Below are positions 10,467 to 21,440 of a stretch of 64,000 nt of DNA, piece after piece. Under the pieces are notes generated by a model that worked only from the letters and a program-made list of their open reading frames with translations, made no database searches and was not told where the DNA came from. The stretch covers positions 11,362,019 to 11,426,018 of the forward strand of contig OY294054.1 in NCBI GenBank assembly GCA_958510825.1, in the 5' to 3' direction. Made by a program: the position numbers and the translations under genes. Within the stretch, counting starts at the first letter, position 1, and each line of letters begins with the position of its first letter. The DNA is from Brachypterus glaber (lineage: Eukaryota > Arthropoda > Insecta > Coleoptera > Kateretidae).

Positions 10467-11401
10467 TGTAGATTTTTAGTCTAGAAACTTCGTATTTCCG
10501 ATTTTAATTTTCTGTCACATTCCTTTGACTGTTACAGATCAGTGTGTATACATTATGTCGGTTCTAAATTTTTGAAAAACCCTTACTTAATCAAAAATTC
10601 TCATTTAATAAAAAAGTGGATCTAACAAACGTCAAACGCACTTTTTAAAGATTGTCTTTACCCCTTTCCTCCAGAATTATTAATAAATATTGCGTGAAAA
10701 TAAGTTGATCTACATATAATAAATGTATAATATATAATTTTTAGGGTACCTTATTTCAGCACCTTTTTTATGCTTCTAGCTTTCAAAGGAACCGGATCTA
10801 GAACTTCGCTATTTGACAATAGCTCAATTAGAATGTACTTTAAAATATATGTATATATGTAAAATTCATCTAGGAGAAATTTACTGGTTAAAAATGTTTA
10901 CCACCACTAATATATCTATGCTATAGCAACACCTACAAGTTTTGAACTAAGATAAAGCTACCTGTCACATGTAAAAAGCTTTAGTTTTGCAAGGTTATTG
11001 TAAGTAAAGGTGTCGACCAAGTTTACGCTTATGGGAAATCTTGTTTCAACATTGTGAATCAAATTTTAAATGCCTTTATTGATACACATAAAAAAAATTG
11101 CTTTAATATGCTTAGATGTTAAGTTGGTGAACATGGGTTTTAAATCCTTCAGTACCTTTACATTTTTAGGATAATAAATTGAAATTTGGAACCAGTCACT
11201 CACATATTACATAAAATAAACTACCTATGTTTGGACTTAATGTTAAAATTTTATAATTTAAAATAACGCAGTGGGGGAGGGGTCAAAGAGGGGAAAAATT
11301 TAAAGAGAAAGGAGGTTCGAGAAATACATCATTTTAAAGGAATTAAAATTGCCTTTCCAAGGATTTACTTGTTTTTTTAAACTATTGTTCTCAAACTAAA
11401 A
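10467..11401. other. Gene-free AT-rich DNA
   Basis: No exon, transposase or repeat unit could be supported. A purine-rich patch (GGGGGAGGGGTC) lies near 11270. Confidence 0.45.
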
Positions 11402-11403
11402 TA

Positions 11404-12068
11404 TACAGAGCGGTCCAAAAGTCACCCCACCTCTTTAATTTTTAACGAGTGGAGATATCGACTTTAAATTTGGAACACGAAAATAAGACAACTTAAACTA
11501 TCTTTTTAAATATATGTTATATTTGTAGCTATTAAAATGTGGGCAGGGGGCATAAGGGTGTCGTATAGGACATACTTTTAAATCTCATAAAATTATCTTT
11601 TTAGTCATATATTATTTATTTTTTTAAAACTTTTTTAAGAGTTTAAAATAGCGTTGAAAATGAGAGTTTTTGACAAAACTTAAAATATTAATTTTATCAT
11701 GATTAATTGCATGTTGCAAAAACGTCAATTATACTTTCAAACTAATTTTAAATGATATAAATAAAAATTTACAAAAAAATTCCGAAAATTCACATTTTTT
11801 AAGCAAAAAAAAAATGAAAAATCAACTTCTTTAAAATAAAAAAAGTATGAGAATATTATTTACTTTAAAATAATGTATCACACGACCCCTTTTTCATTTA
11901 AAAAAATCCCCCTCTATGTCCAACTAACCATATTTTAAAAGTTAAAAATATAAAATATATACCAAAAGATAGTTTAACTTGTTTTATTTATGTTTTTTTT
12001 TTAATTTGAAGTCGATATATCAACTCGTTTAAAAGTTAGGAGGGGTGTGACTTTTGGACCGTACTGTA
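11404..12068. mobile_element. TA-flanked MITE (TACAGWRCGGTCC family), full copy
   Basis: Ends TACAGAGCGGTCCAAAAGTC and GACTTTTGGACCGTACTGTA are inverted and each is bounded by TA (11402-11403, 12069-12070), as expected for Tc1/mariner insertions. Inverted homology extends inward about 150 bp (CGAGTGGAGATATCGACTT against the region near 12010-12030). It has no transposase. A 3'-truncated relative lies at 62336-62680. Confidence 0.8.
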
Positions 12069-12242
12069 TAGTCTAAATCCATACATAGTGCAATCTCGGT
12101 GTTATTTGGTAAACTTTTCATTGAACCAAAAGTAAAAGCCGCAAAAGCTTCTTTCATAATGTATTTTTAAACAATTAGTTTTGTGCGTGTATTTTTTAAT
12201 GCTAGTTAGTTAACTTTGATTACAATTCAAAATTGATAACAG

Positions 12243-13376
12243 CACCTACATTAGGGTGCCCAGTCAAAATTAAAAAATTGTCCCACCCCCTAAAAATGTT
12301 CATTTAGGTCAAAAACCAACCCTCAATTTTTTTCAGATTTTTAAAAAAAATATTTAGAGGTCGCGCCCGGCGGTTTTTTGAGAGAATATTAAGGAAATAT
12401 TAAAGAAATTACATGAAAAAATGGCGTTACCTGGCTAAAAAAATTGTAAAAATTGACGTATGAAGCTTATTTATGCTACAAAAAAGGTTACTAACAAATT
12501 TTTCTCATGGGTCATTTTTTTTAATTCATTGATAAGTTCCAATTAACGCCCCATATTTATTTTTTTAGGAAAAAGAACAGGTTATCAAAAAAAAAATCAC
12601 AAATCCCATAAAATGTAAAAAATCACTTTATTTCGATAAAAGAGATGATATTTGGCCAAAAAGCATAATAATATGTATAAATTGCTTTGAAATGTGTGAT
12701 TTTTTTTTTCAGATTTTTAAAAATAAATGTCCTACACTTTTTTTGAAAAACAAAATTGTTTTATTACATAATATAACATACTACAAGGCATTTTAAAAAC
12801 ATTTTTTATTTATTTGCTACAAAATTGATATTTTATTGCAATTTAATGCATTTTTTAACTTTTATTGAGATATTTAATTATTTTTTGGACACCCTGTACT
12901 TTTTTTCAAAAAAGTAAATATAAACCCTGAATTCGGACATATTGAAGAATACCCTAGAAGGATAAACTCTTTGGAAAAAATTCTGAATTTTTTTCTAGCC
13001 TTTATTAACCTCATGTGTAAATTTTTAGCATTTTTACCCCATAAAAAATCATTTTATTTTTGTAGAGGGGCATAAAAATTGAAAATCTTCCTTTATTATC
13101 CAGAAACACTTTTTTGTTCCATAAACGCCCAATATCAAAGTTTGTATACCCTGTTGAAAATGACGGGTCTGAGCGAGTATAAATGGTGCACAAACCCGTG
13201 ATTTTCAACAGGGTATCCTTAAAAAAAAAAAACCCTTCACATGATTTTCTATTTAAAAAAGCGCCGGGCGGAACCAATAAATATTTTCTAAAAAATCTTA
13301 ATCTTAGTTGTTTTTTCACAAATTTGAGGGGTGGGACCCAAACAATTCCGTAGGCCCTGGGCACCCTAACCTGCAT
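12243..13376. mobile_element. TIR element with diverged 9 bp flanks, MULE-like
   Basis: Termini TAGGGTGCCCAG (12252) and CTGGGCACCCTA (to 13367/13368) are inverted. The TIR continues with a GTCCCACCCCCT tract opposite GAGGGGTGGGACC, and CGCCCGGCGG at 12365 faces CGCCGGGCGG at 13261. The flanking 9-mers CACCTACAT and AACCTGCAT match at 7 of 9. The TAGGGTG start equals that of the 6826-8132 element. An inner hairpin (GGGTTTGTGCACC side) lies near 13150-13215. It is non-autonomous; the 121-codon frame inside is incidental. Confidence 0.75.
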
Positions 13377-13604
13377 AGTTAAAAGTTTTTACATAGTTAG
13401 ATATAATATTACTAAAGTTATACAGTTATTTGTGATTTTAATTATACAATATTTTGTAACTTCAAGGATAATAAACAATACGAAAGTAGTTGCAAAACGT
13501 TTCAACATTTATTAATTATAGAGCAATGGGAATTTCAGTATGTTTGACTTCCTAAAATTTAAATTAATAAGTTTAATATTATACTCGGTGTATTTGAAAT
13601 AGAA
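13377..13604. other. Gene-free AT-rich spacer
   Basis: Nothing was recognised between two inverted-repeat elements. Confidence 0.45.
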
Positions 13605-14460
13605 TCCGAAATTTTAAGGGGTGATTCTACATCAGAAACTACGACAAAAAGTTCCTATAAACATATGTATAAAAATGCGTCGTAAGGGAGCTAGGCCCCT
13701 TTATAAGTGGCTAAAAAAATCGGTTTTTATTTAATAACTTGGAACCCTTTAATATATAGCAACGAGGTTTTGCACGTGAACTAACTAAGGCGCATCTTCT
13801 TATGTTATTTTCATGTACTTATTTTTATCAGGGGCTTGTGAAACGGGGGGTCCTTATCAGTTTTTTGTCTCAAACTTTTTTCTGTGTAACTTTTTTGACA
13901 TTTTATTTTTGGTATATGATTCCTTATGTCAAAATACATAAAAAAGATACTCTTGTTGTAACACTGTAGGACTAACCGTTTTCGAGAAAAATTAATCTGA
14001 CGGTTCGAGGACGAAAAATTAAATATTAAAACGTTGAAAACCAAAATTTTAGTTATTCAGGGTTATCTATATCGAAAACTAAAAAAAAAAAAGTTTTTAT
14101 ACATGTATGTCGAAAAATCTCTTTTAAAGCTACTTTAAAAATGGTGCATTTTTACAAGACCATAGCTCCCTTAGCATTGATTTTTGGAAGTACCTGTATA
14201 TGAGTTTTTGTTTTAGTTTTTGATGTACATTTACCCTGTATCATTGAAATTTCGATTTTCAACATTTTAGTATTTAATTTTTCGTCCTCGTACCGTGAAA
14301 TTTTACCTTCAAATTATTTTTTCTCGAAAACGTTTAGTCCTACAGTGTTACAACAGGAGTACTTTTTTTTGTGTATTTTAACCTTCCGAATCATATACCA
14401 AAAATAAAATTACAAAAAAGTTACACAGAAAAAAGTTTGGGACAAAAAACTGATGAGCTA
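13605..14460. mobile_element. Foldback element, CTAAGGGAGCTA family
   Basis: Long inverted arms near 13856-14046 and 14247-14457 share the segments TTTAATTTTTCGTCCTCG, GTTTTCGAGAAAA, CCTACAGTGTTACAA and AAAGTTTGGGACAAAAAACT in inverse order. An outer left part has GATTCTACATCAGAAAC and GTAAGGGAGCTAGGCC. The same modules recur in 6826-8132, 47920-48590, 55328-55910 and 56460-56680, defining a dispersed family. No coding sequence is present. Confidence 0.75.
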
Positions 14461-15194
14461 AAAGTCGAGTTGCGCCCTCTGTAACCGTACCAAAGTACCT
14501 GTGAAAATTTATAATATATGAAACTTATAAAGAAATTTAAGAGCTACAAGTTTACTCATAACCACTTTTATCGTCCGATGAATAATTTGGCTAAAAAATG
14601 GAAAAAAACAATTTCACCTCGAATATTGCTATTTTTTAATTAACTGGATTGTTAGTAATATTATAACAAAAAAATAAAAAAAAAAAATGTTGGTAATTTC
14701 CTCCTTAACAAAATTGGTTATATGCATTTTTTCGTAAGATGCATATTAAGCAACTCACCCGGGTGCACCCCTAAAATTCAAGATAGCGGACACCTCTTAC
14801 CCAAATCACCCAGTGAAAAACTAACAGGAGTGTTCTGTTACTATCTACTACTACCCTTTAAAATATCAGCCCGTGTACATTAATTGCATTTTACATTTAT
14901 TATCTGACTGGACTACATAAAGAATATTTTTATTAACTGAAATGTTAAAAGGTTTAGGGCTTATCCACATTGGCTTACCTATTTTTATAAATGTGGTTTG
15001 ATACATTCATGCGTAACATAATTTACATATTCTGTAACATTTTTAATACCCGTCTATGTTGTTAGTGAATTAAGTTAAATATTAATTATATTTTAAATTG
15101 CCAATAACCAAATAAATATAAGCCAATCAATTGGAAGGTTCTTTCTATAGTAGATAGGTAGGTTGACCTGAACAATACACGTACATATATTTAA
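14461..15194. other. Gene-free AT-rich DNA
   Basis: No supported gene. Short C-rich patches (CACCCGGGTGCACCC near 14756) stand out but carry no identifiable feature. Confidence 0.45.
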
Positions 15195-16345
15195 CAAAGG
15201 AGACTACCGAGATCTTCCTAAAGCAAGTGGCCTGTAGGAGGTTAAGCATCACATTGTGGTGGATTGAACTGTACTTTAAACTGATTCGTATGCACTTAAT
15301 TTGAGTTCCATAGGATGATGGGAACATGATTGAAATGGGGTCTAAAGTTCAATGAGACTGACGATTTTTTTATTCGAACAGGTTGAAGCTGAGTTCCAAT
15401 GTTAAAACCACTTATGGTTTTAGACGGATCATCATGTGAGCTTTCAAGGGACATGAAGCAATCTGCAGGGAAACGCTTATTTTAAACACTGTATTGGCCT
15501 TACATCCCATTCATGTTGGAACTAAGCGTTTTCCCCATAGACAAGGAAAGACCTCCAAAGCCGTTGCGGAATACTGTGATAAATGTGCCTAGCGCATCTG
15601 AGATAAACTTGCACATGCGCACTACTATTGTTGTTTTTGACGAGTATTTTTAACCTTAGTTTTGTGTGTCAAATAAAAATTGTAAAAAATTCAACAAAAA
15701 ACAATAAATATCTACGAAGAAACGTCGAAATAGTTTTTTAAAATTATTTTATAAGAATTTTTCGAGGTTTGTTTGAGTTTCGGGATTTTGTACAACTACT
15801 TTGAATACACCAGGGATTGACCCTTTGCTCTTCATAAAGCAACAATACAGGTTAGGTTTAAAGTTATAAACAAATGCAGCAAAAAAACATTAAAACACAG
15901 TACAAGTCGAAAAATTAACAGTAACAAACGACGATCTGACAGTACTGACAGTATAAACAAACTACTAATAATTCGTCACCCCAGTATTGGTTTGCCATAT
16001 CTCTATTTTTGGACATTTTAAGATTTTTACTGGGGGATTTTCGGAGATAAGACAAATGAATACTGGGGTGATGAATTGTTTTACGACCGACAGCATTTCA
16101 CAGCTGATAGAGATGCGTACTGCGCAAGGTCAGATATATTGCGTTACGCCATTTCGCTGCCCCGTTCTGTCACAAAATAATCTTGCGCAGGCTGGACTAA
16201 TGGTTCTCTTTCCATCTCTATGGTTTTCCCGCAGATTGCTTTGTGTCCCTTGAAAGCTCACATGAAGATTCATCTAAAACCATCAGTGGTTTTAATATTG
16301 TAACTTATCTTGAACAGGCCAATCTCGGTAGTCTCCTTTTTCTGT
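15195..16345. mobile_element. Inverted-repeat element with nested palindrome
   Basis: AAAGGAGACTACCGAGAT (15195) faces ATCTCGGTAGTCTCCTTT (16323). Inside, 15398-15482 pairs with 16216-16305 (AAAACCACT, GTGAGCTTTCAAGGGAC and AGCAATCTGC). A smaller nested pair, AATTCGTCACCCCAGTATTG and AATACTGGGGTGATGAATT, lies at about 15968-15988 / 16058-16079. The left arm has ~150 bp not matched on the right, so it carries a nested insertion or a deletion. No transposase frame was seen. Confidence 0.7.
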
Positions 16346-16710
16346 TTCTTCGTATTTTTTCTGCCAAAATTTATTATTTGTATAAAATTCCGAAAAACCG
16401 ATTTTTCAGTGCCCGTCCGTCTACCCAGGGGCCTACAATCTATACTCTTTCACAGATCAAAACCAACTTTAAACAAGGGTTTTGCGGGATTATTAGGAGG
16501 GTTTTTCTTAGCTTTTTTATCTACTTTTCCAATCGTAATATTTATATGAACAAAAATCGAAAAATAGATGTTCTTTAAAACGACGGTTTTGCTCAAATTT
16601 TGTACGTTAATGGTAAATTACAAACATAACAACATGCCATTACTGGTTTTTGCAAAATCATATAAGGGGGTATTTTTTTCAATTTTGGCAAAGGCGCTTT
16701 AAAATTTACA
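16346..16710. other. Gene-free spacer
   Basis: No supported feature. Overlapping frames of 79 and 111 codons around 16243-16578 run out of the foldback arm into low-complexity Phe/Leu/Ser sequence and are judged spurious. Confidence 0.5.
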
Positions 16711-17714
16711 TACTGGTCGACAAAAAAAAACATATCTTTCCATTTTGTCTGATATATCATTTTCGATGTACTTTTTGATGCTGAACACTAATTTGATCTC
16801 CTTTTGTTGAATTTGGTTCGGGATTCTAAGATAAATGCTACTGCTTTTTTGAAAAAAAATATAAATATCGTTGTTTTCAGCCCTAAAAGATTTTTTTTTC
16901 AGGAACATTATAAATCTATAAGATGCTGTTTTTTACACAGTTTTTAAAAATATTCTGTTTCTTTAATTTAACAGTTTTCGAGAAAAGTTAAAAAAACTAA
17001 AAAAAAAGTTAAATATTTTTTAAATCTCTATTTCTCAGTTATTAGCACTCATCGGCGAATTTCCAGTGCTCGCATAGGCGCCGCGTCTATTCTATCGTTG
17101 ACGCGAGGTTTTAAATATTTACATTTTTATTTTCTTCAAAAAACATCGATATATTTACATATTTATAGTTAATATGTATATTCAATATTGTTGTGTGTAC
17201 AAATTAGTCGTCAAATGTTTCGATTTAGTGACTTTTATAAAAATTTCCCTCATAATTCGGCAAAATTATTCCGTAAGCCTATGTTTCTGTGTTTATTTTC
17301 AACGTTGATGAGTCAACTGAATTTATTCCGATCAGTGGTTATTAGCTTTTAATTTGTAGTAATAGCTGAATTTGTTCGTTTTTTAAAAATCATTAATTCT
17401 ATAAAATAGGATTTAAGATTGAAATTTTCTGTCCCGATTTTTTTTTAACTTTTCTTGAAAACCGTTAAAGATATCTAAAAAAACTAAATATTTTTAAAAT
17501 CTGCGTAAAAAACTGCATCTTAAAGATAAAAAAGTACAATGTTCCTGGAAAAAAATAGGGCTGAAAACAACGATATTTAACATTTAGCATTTATGTCGGA
17601 ATCCTGAACCAAAGTCAACAAATGGAGGTGAAATCCGTGATCAGCAATAAAAAGTACATCGAAAATGATATATCAGACAAAATGGAAAGATATGTTTTTT
17701 TTGTCGACCAGTGT
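16711..17714. mobile_element. Long-TIR element interrupted by a dispersed repeat
   Basis: Ends ACTGGTCGACAAAAAAA (16712) and TTTTTTTGTCGACCAGT (17712) are inverted. The arms extend over 300 bp each; CATTTTGTCTGATATATCAT at 16739 pairs with ATGATATATCAGACAAAATG at 17664. The centre is occupied by the repeat at 17046-17341. No coding sequence. Confidence 0.75.
17046..17341 (+). repeat. Dispersed ~290 bp repeat, copy 1
   Basis: Starts with GC-rich GTGCTCGCATAGGCGCCGCG, then AT-rich sequence, ending GAATTTATTCCGAT. A close copy lies inverted at 44824-45122. It has no obvious TIRs or poly-A, so its class is uncertain. It sits in the middle of the 16711-17714 element. Confidence 0.8.
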
Positions 17715-17843
17715 AATCTCCGAAAATAAATGCAGACTGACACGAAAATAACGAAAAAATAATCAACTGTTTCGCTTTAAAGTAATTGCGGTGGAACCGT
17801 ACCATTTTCAGTTTATTCAAATTCCACTTCTGTCTTGATTTTT

Positions 17844-18243
17844 TCGAGTATTTTCCTTACAATACAATATAAGTGGGGTTGTGAGGCATGGTACTGCCTT
17901 TCAAATAACTGCGACCAATAAGATCTATTGTAAATACCCTTTGCAATTTAGTCCACATCAAACTTTAGGCTTACAAAGAAGCCTAAGAGTTTTTTGGGGG
18001 CTACTTGGGATATATGTGCAGGTCTTGGGTATACCTGTTCTAGATATTGTAGCCTTTTGCGAGCAATGGCTTCGCAGAGGCACATAATGTGTTCGGCCGT
18101 TTCTGGTGCTTCTGAGCATAGACGGCAAATGTCGATTTCAGATTTTTCCATTTTTTTAAGATGATATCTTAACGGGCAGTGTCCGGTTTACAGCCCTGTA
18201 TAGGTATTTAGGTCCACCTTGCTGAGATCGAGTATTTTCCTTA
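17844..18243 (-). mobile_element. 5'-truncated non-LTR retrotransposon with 16 bp target duplication
   Basis: A 16 bp direct repeat TCGAGTATTTTCCTTA (17844-17859 and 18228-18243) flanks a ~368 bp minus-strand insert. Its frame reads LSKVDLNTYTGL, stop, TGHCPLRYHLKKMEKSEI, DICRLC, ETAEHIMC, then APKKLLGFF to a stop at 17948. The CxxC-HxxxC knuckle after a TGHC segment is typical of the C-terminus of RNase-H-bearing insect non-LTR elements. An internal stop and heavy truncation make it a dead copy. The triplication breakpoint (17987) cuts through it. Confidence 0.85.
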
Positions 18244-18464
18244 AAATCAAGATTAAAACAATCCAAAAAAAATGGCAATTTTTTAAAAAATCAGCTAATT
18301 TAGTTGGCCTAATTTAATAAATTGTCAATAACGAAATATCAATAAATAGGTTGCAGCTTGTTTAATAAAAAGTGTACGTTTCATGTTTGCAAATTATATT
18401 TTACGCATATTTGCCTCGCTAAAAACCGTATAAAGATTACGCTTTGATGAGAGAACAAGTTATA

Positions 18465-18520
18465 AAGATATGTAATGCTTAGCATTCCATAGTATACTCT
18501 TCACAGTGGTTAAGAGATGG
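18465..18520 (+). repeat. Dispersed imperfect palindrome, copy b
   Basis: AAGATATGTAATGCTTAGCA, then TTCCATAGTATACTCTTCACAGTGG: same hairpin as at 297-352, opposite orientation. Repeated at about 23017 and 28677 by the triplication. Confidence 0.6.
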
Positions 18521-18587
18521 ATAGATGTATTGTCATAGGAGGACCTTACAGAGACGTATTTTATACCTAAAAGAGTTTAATTACATG

Positions 18588-18852
18588 TTTGTTATACCTC
18601 GTACTATTCTACTTAATTAAGCATCCCCTAAGTCCAGGACTTGAGTGGGCTAGTAGTAGAGGGAACTACCGGCTTATACTGACTTTCGAACCGGTTTTTA
18701 TAGGGAGTGTCCGCTTCACTTACGCCTTCGCCAAATTTCAATTATTAATTTACTGAAAAAGGAAAATCGGCGCCAGTAAGAATCGAACTCGCGCTAGTTG
18801 GCTAGTAGACTTGTCATGTACAGACGCGGTAGACCACTACACCAATCCTCCC
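18588..18852 (-). mobile_element. tRNA-derived SINE A (block copy 1)
   Basis: On the minus strand it opens with a tRNA-like head: an A-box-like GGTGTAGTGGTCTACCGC and a B-box-like GAGTTCGATTC, the two internal RNA polymerase III promoter boxes. A ~170 bp body follows, containing AATTAATAATTGAAATTTGG and AAGTCCTGGACTTAGG and ending GTACGAGGTATAACA without a long poly-A tail. The head is too long between boxes to be a working tRNA. Sister copies: 19431-19689 and, partial, 51650-51775. Confidence 0.85.
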
Positions 18853-19430
18853 ATATAATTTTGATGCTGCATTTTGCCAAATAGGTATTCATTAAACATA
18901 AGTAAGAAAGATTGAATTAAAATGCAAAATAAATAAAAAAGTAAAAAAAAACAAAAGAAAACAGCAGCCGGGGATGTGCCTCAAATCTGAAACCTTTCGG
19001 ATGGGTATTGTTTGACACACAGTTCTAAAGTTATTAAAAGAATGCTGCAAAAAATGTGAAAACAAGAAACTTGAATATAAAATCTAACTAAAAACACGTT
19101 CACGTTGAATTCGCTTTAATCGAAGCGTTTTTTTGCTCCTACCCCCCCTTTCGTCGTAGGTTTCTTACCGTGTGTCAGACTATAAAAAATATTCTTGAAA
19201 TTTAGTACAGTAGATATCAAATTTTGTTTTCTCGTTAGTTTGCCCATATAACGTTTTTCTTAAAATTGGGAATATTATACTTTTTTGGAAAAATTACATC
19301 AATCGGATATTTCCTCCAGCTTTTTTCTTTTTTTTTTTTTAGTTTAACCCCCCAATTTATGTTTTGGGGTAGGATTATGTTTGAAAACAATAGTGATATT
19401 CCTATCATAGAATTACATTTACATTTTTGT

Positions 19431-19689
19431 TTAACCTCGTACTATTCTACTTAATTAAGCATTCCCTAAGTCCAGGACTTGTGTGGGCTAGTAGTAGAGG
19501 GAACCACCTGCTTTAATTGACTTTCGAACCAATTTATAGGGAGTGTCCTCTTCACTTACACCTTCGACAAATTTCAATTATTAATTAACTGAAAAAGGCA
19601 AATCGGCGCCGGTGACAATCGAACTCACGCTATTTGTGTAGTAAACTCGCCAAGTACGATGCGGTAGTCCACTACACCAATCCACCTCC
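19431..19689 (-). mobile_element. tRNA-derived SINE B (block copy 1)
   Basis: Same family and orientation as SINE A, ~580 bp downstream. The head carries TTGGTGTAGTGGACTACCGC and GAGTTCGATTGTCACCGGC. It is diverged from SINE A across the body, so it came from a separate insertion, not from the block triplication. Confidence 0.85.
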
Positions 19690-20330
19690 TTATTTTTTCT
19701 GAAAATTTCGAGTCGATCGGATAATTCTTTCTTGAGTTATCGTGTCCACAAAAAATGTGACAAGGCGGACAGACGGATATTTTCAAAATTTCTTACTTTT
19801 TCATGAAACACATTTGTATCCAAACATTTTTGATCTAGGAGGTTTTTTGACAAATTTGGAAATTTCGAAAGTTAGAGGTACTATACTATTCTAGCGCTTA
19901 CTTGCTGTGAATGGTATAATAATGAACAGTTCACGTAAGATATAGATGAAGGGTATAGGGGAAGGGTGAAAAATTTCGAGAAAAATGGTTTTTCCAACAT
20001 CTCATTATAAAGACCCAATTTAAGAAAAGTGATCGTTTGTTTTATCCTGAAACGTTGTTAGGTGAAATATTTAGAAAACCAACTTTTATTTCTTCAGACC
20101 CGAACTGGAAATTGTGGCCCATGTGACCAACAACTTCTTGGTGGCCCAATGGTCAACATTAACTTTTTTTGTTATTTTGATTTTAAAAAAAAATCAGTAC
20201 ACACCTCGGTACACACACACTAATTGAGGGCCAAATTGTAGATTTGCCGCTCTGGTCAAATTGGTCCTTTCTAATCTTACGCTTCGTAAAAAAAAAATAC
20301 ACCGCCCAGTAAAAGAGCTTTCCCATTTTT
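19690..20330. repeat. Dispersed GACAGACGG-type segment and flank
   Basis: It contains ATTTCGAGTCGATCGGATAA, GTGTCCACAAAAAATGTGAC, GGCGGACAGACGGATATTTT and TTTTTCATGAAACACATTTG. The same ordered modules recur at 39425-39610 and, in part, at 62930-63005 (inverted) and 1-50. A family of old dispersed elements is likely. No gene was seen. Confidence 0.6.
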
Positions 20331-21065
20331 CACTTCCGCGCGTAAAATAGATTTTTTATTATCAGATTCACTTTCAGTAACCTTAAAAAGTCCAATATAC
20401 CAATTTTTACGAAAACTACCCACGAAAACTGCCAATCAGGGGTGGATTTAAAAAAATGTATTTTCAGATTCAGTTTCAACACCCTTAAAAACTTCAATAT
20501 ATTAATTTTCAAGACAACTACGCCCCGCCCCTCAGGGGGTAAAGTTAGAATTGTTTTTATTATCAGATTTACTTTCAGTAACCTCTAAAACCCCAATATA
20601 CCAATTTTCACGAGTGGATATAAAATTTTTTTAATATTAGTTTCACTTTCAGCAACCTCAAAAACCCAAATATACCAATTTTCACGAAAACTACCCCCGC
20701 CCCTTAGGGAGTGGAGTTAGAATTTTTTTATTATTTCAGATTCAGTTTCAACACCCTTAAAAACTTCAATATATTAATTTTCAAGACAACTACGCCCCGC
20801 CCCTCAGGGGGTGAAGTTAGAATTTTTTTTATTATCAGATTTACTTTCAGTAACCTCTAAAACCCCAATATACCAATTTTCACGAGTGGATTTAAAATTT
20901 TTTTAATATTATTTTCACTTTTAGCAACCTCAAAAACCCCAATATACCAATTTTCACGAAAACCACCCCCCATCCCTCAGGAGGTGAAACTAGAAAAATT
21001 TAGATTCAGATTCGTTGACCCCAAAAACCCAATGGGCACGGGGGAAAATTTTTCAATATTTTATA
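20331..21065 (+). repeat. Degenerate minisatellite (~70-110 bp units)
   Basis: About eight imperfect units begin with CAGATTCACTTTCAG or CAGATTCAGTTTCAACACCC, each followed by CCAATATACCAATTTTCACG or a TATATTAATTTTC variant and a CGCCCCTCAGGGGGTGAAG palindrome. Starts near 20357, 20466, 20562, 20640, 20727, 20836 and 20906. Frames of 60-91 codons here merely translate the repeat. Recurs at about 24882-25610 and 30542-31270; a related segment lies inverted at 43860-44030. Confidence 0.8.
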
Positions 21066-21440
21066 TGTTAAAGCCCTATACGTAATTAGTCGATAGTATT
21101 ATTTGCTGAGTTGTTTGTTTCACAAAATATGTGAAATTTTGCGTTTGTAGTATGCTACTATATCTGAAATATCTCCGCTTGTAAATAGGATAAAAATTTC
21201 GTTCTTAAATAAAAAACTTTAAAAAAATATAATTGCATAGCTGAATTTAAATTGCCCTAGATTAAAAACTGTCCAAACGAAAACATAAAGTATAACATGT
21301 AGTATCATTTTGAGGAAGAGATTAAATTGTCAGCTAAAAAGTAAGGTATTTTTTTGTAGCCGATGAAACCAAGTTTTCCTTAAAAAAGTCAAAGTTTAAG
21401 GTACTAGCAAAAATAAATTATGCTTTTAGGGAGAATATTA
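21066..21440. other. Gene-free spacer in the block
   Basis: AT-rich DNA between the minisatellite and the 201 bp satellite. Nothing was recognised. Confidence 0.5.

Noticed and set aside
16243..16578. 111-codon plus-strand frame
   Set aside because: It begins inside a transposon arm and continues through AT-rich sequence with no motif; a second frame overlaps it.
18763..18852. tRNA gene on the minus strand
   Set aside because: The boxes are tRNA-like but the spacing and arms do not form a cloverleaf, and the sequence continues into a repeated SINE body.
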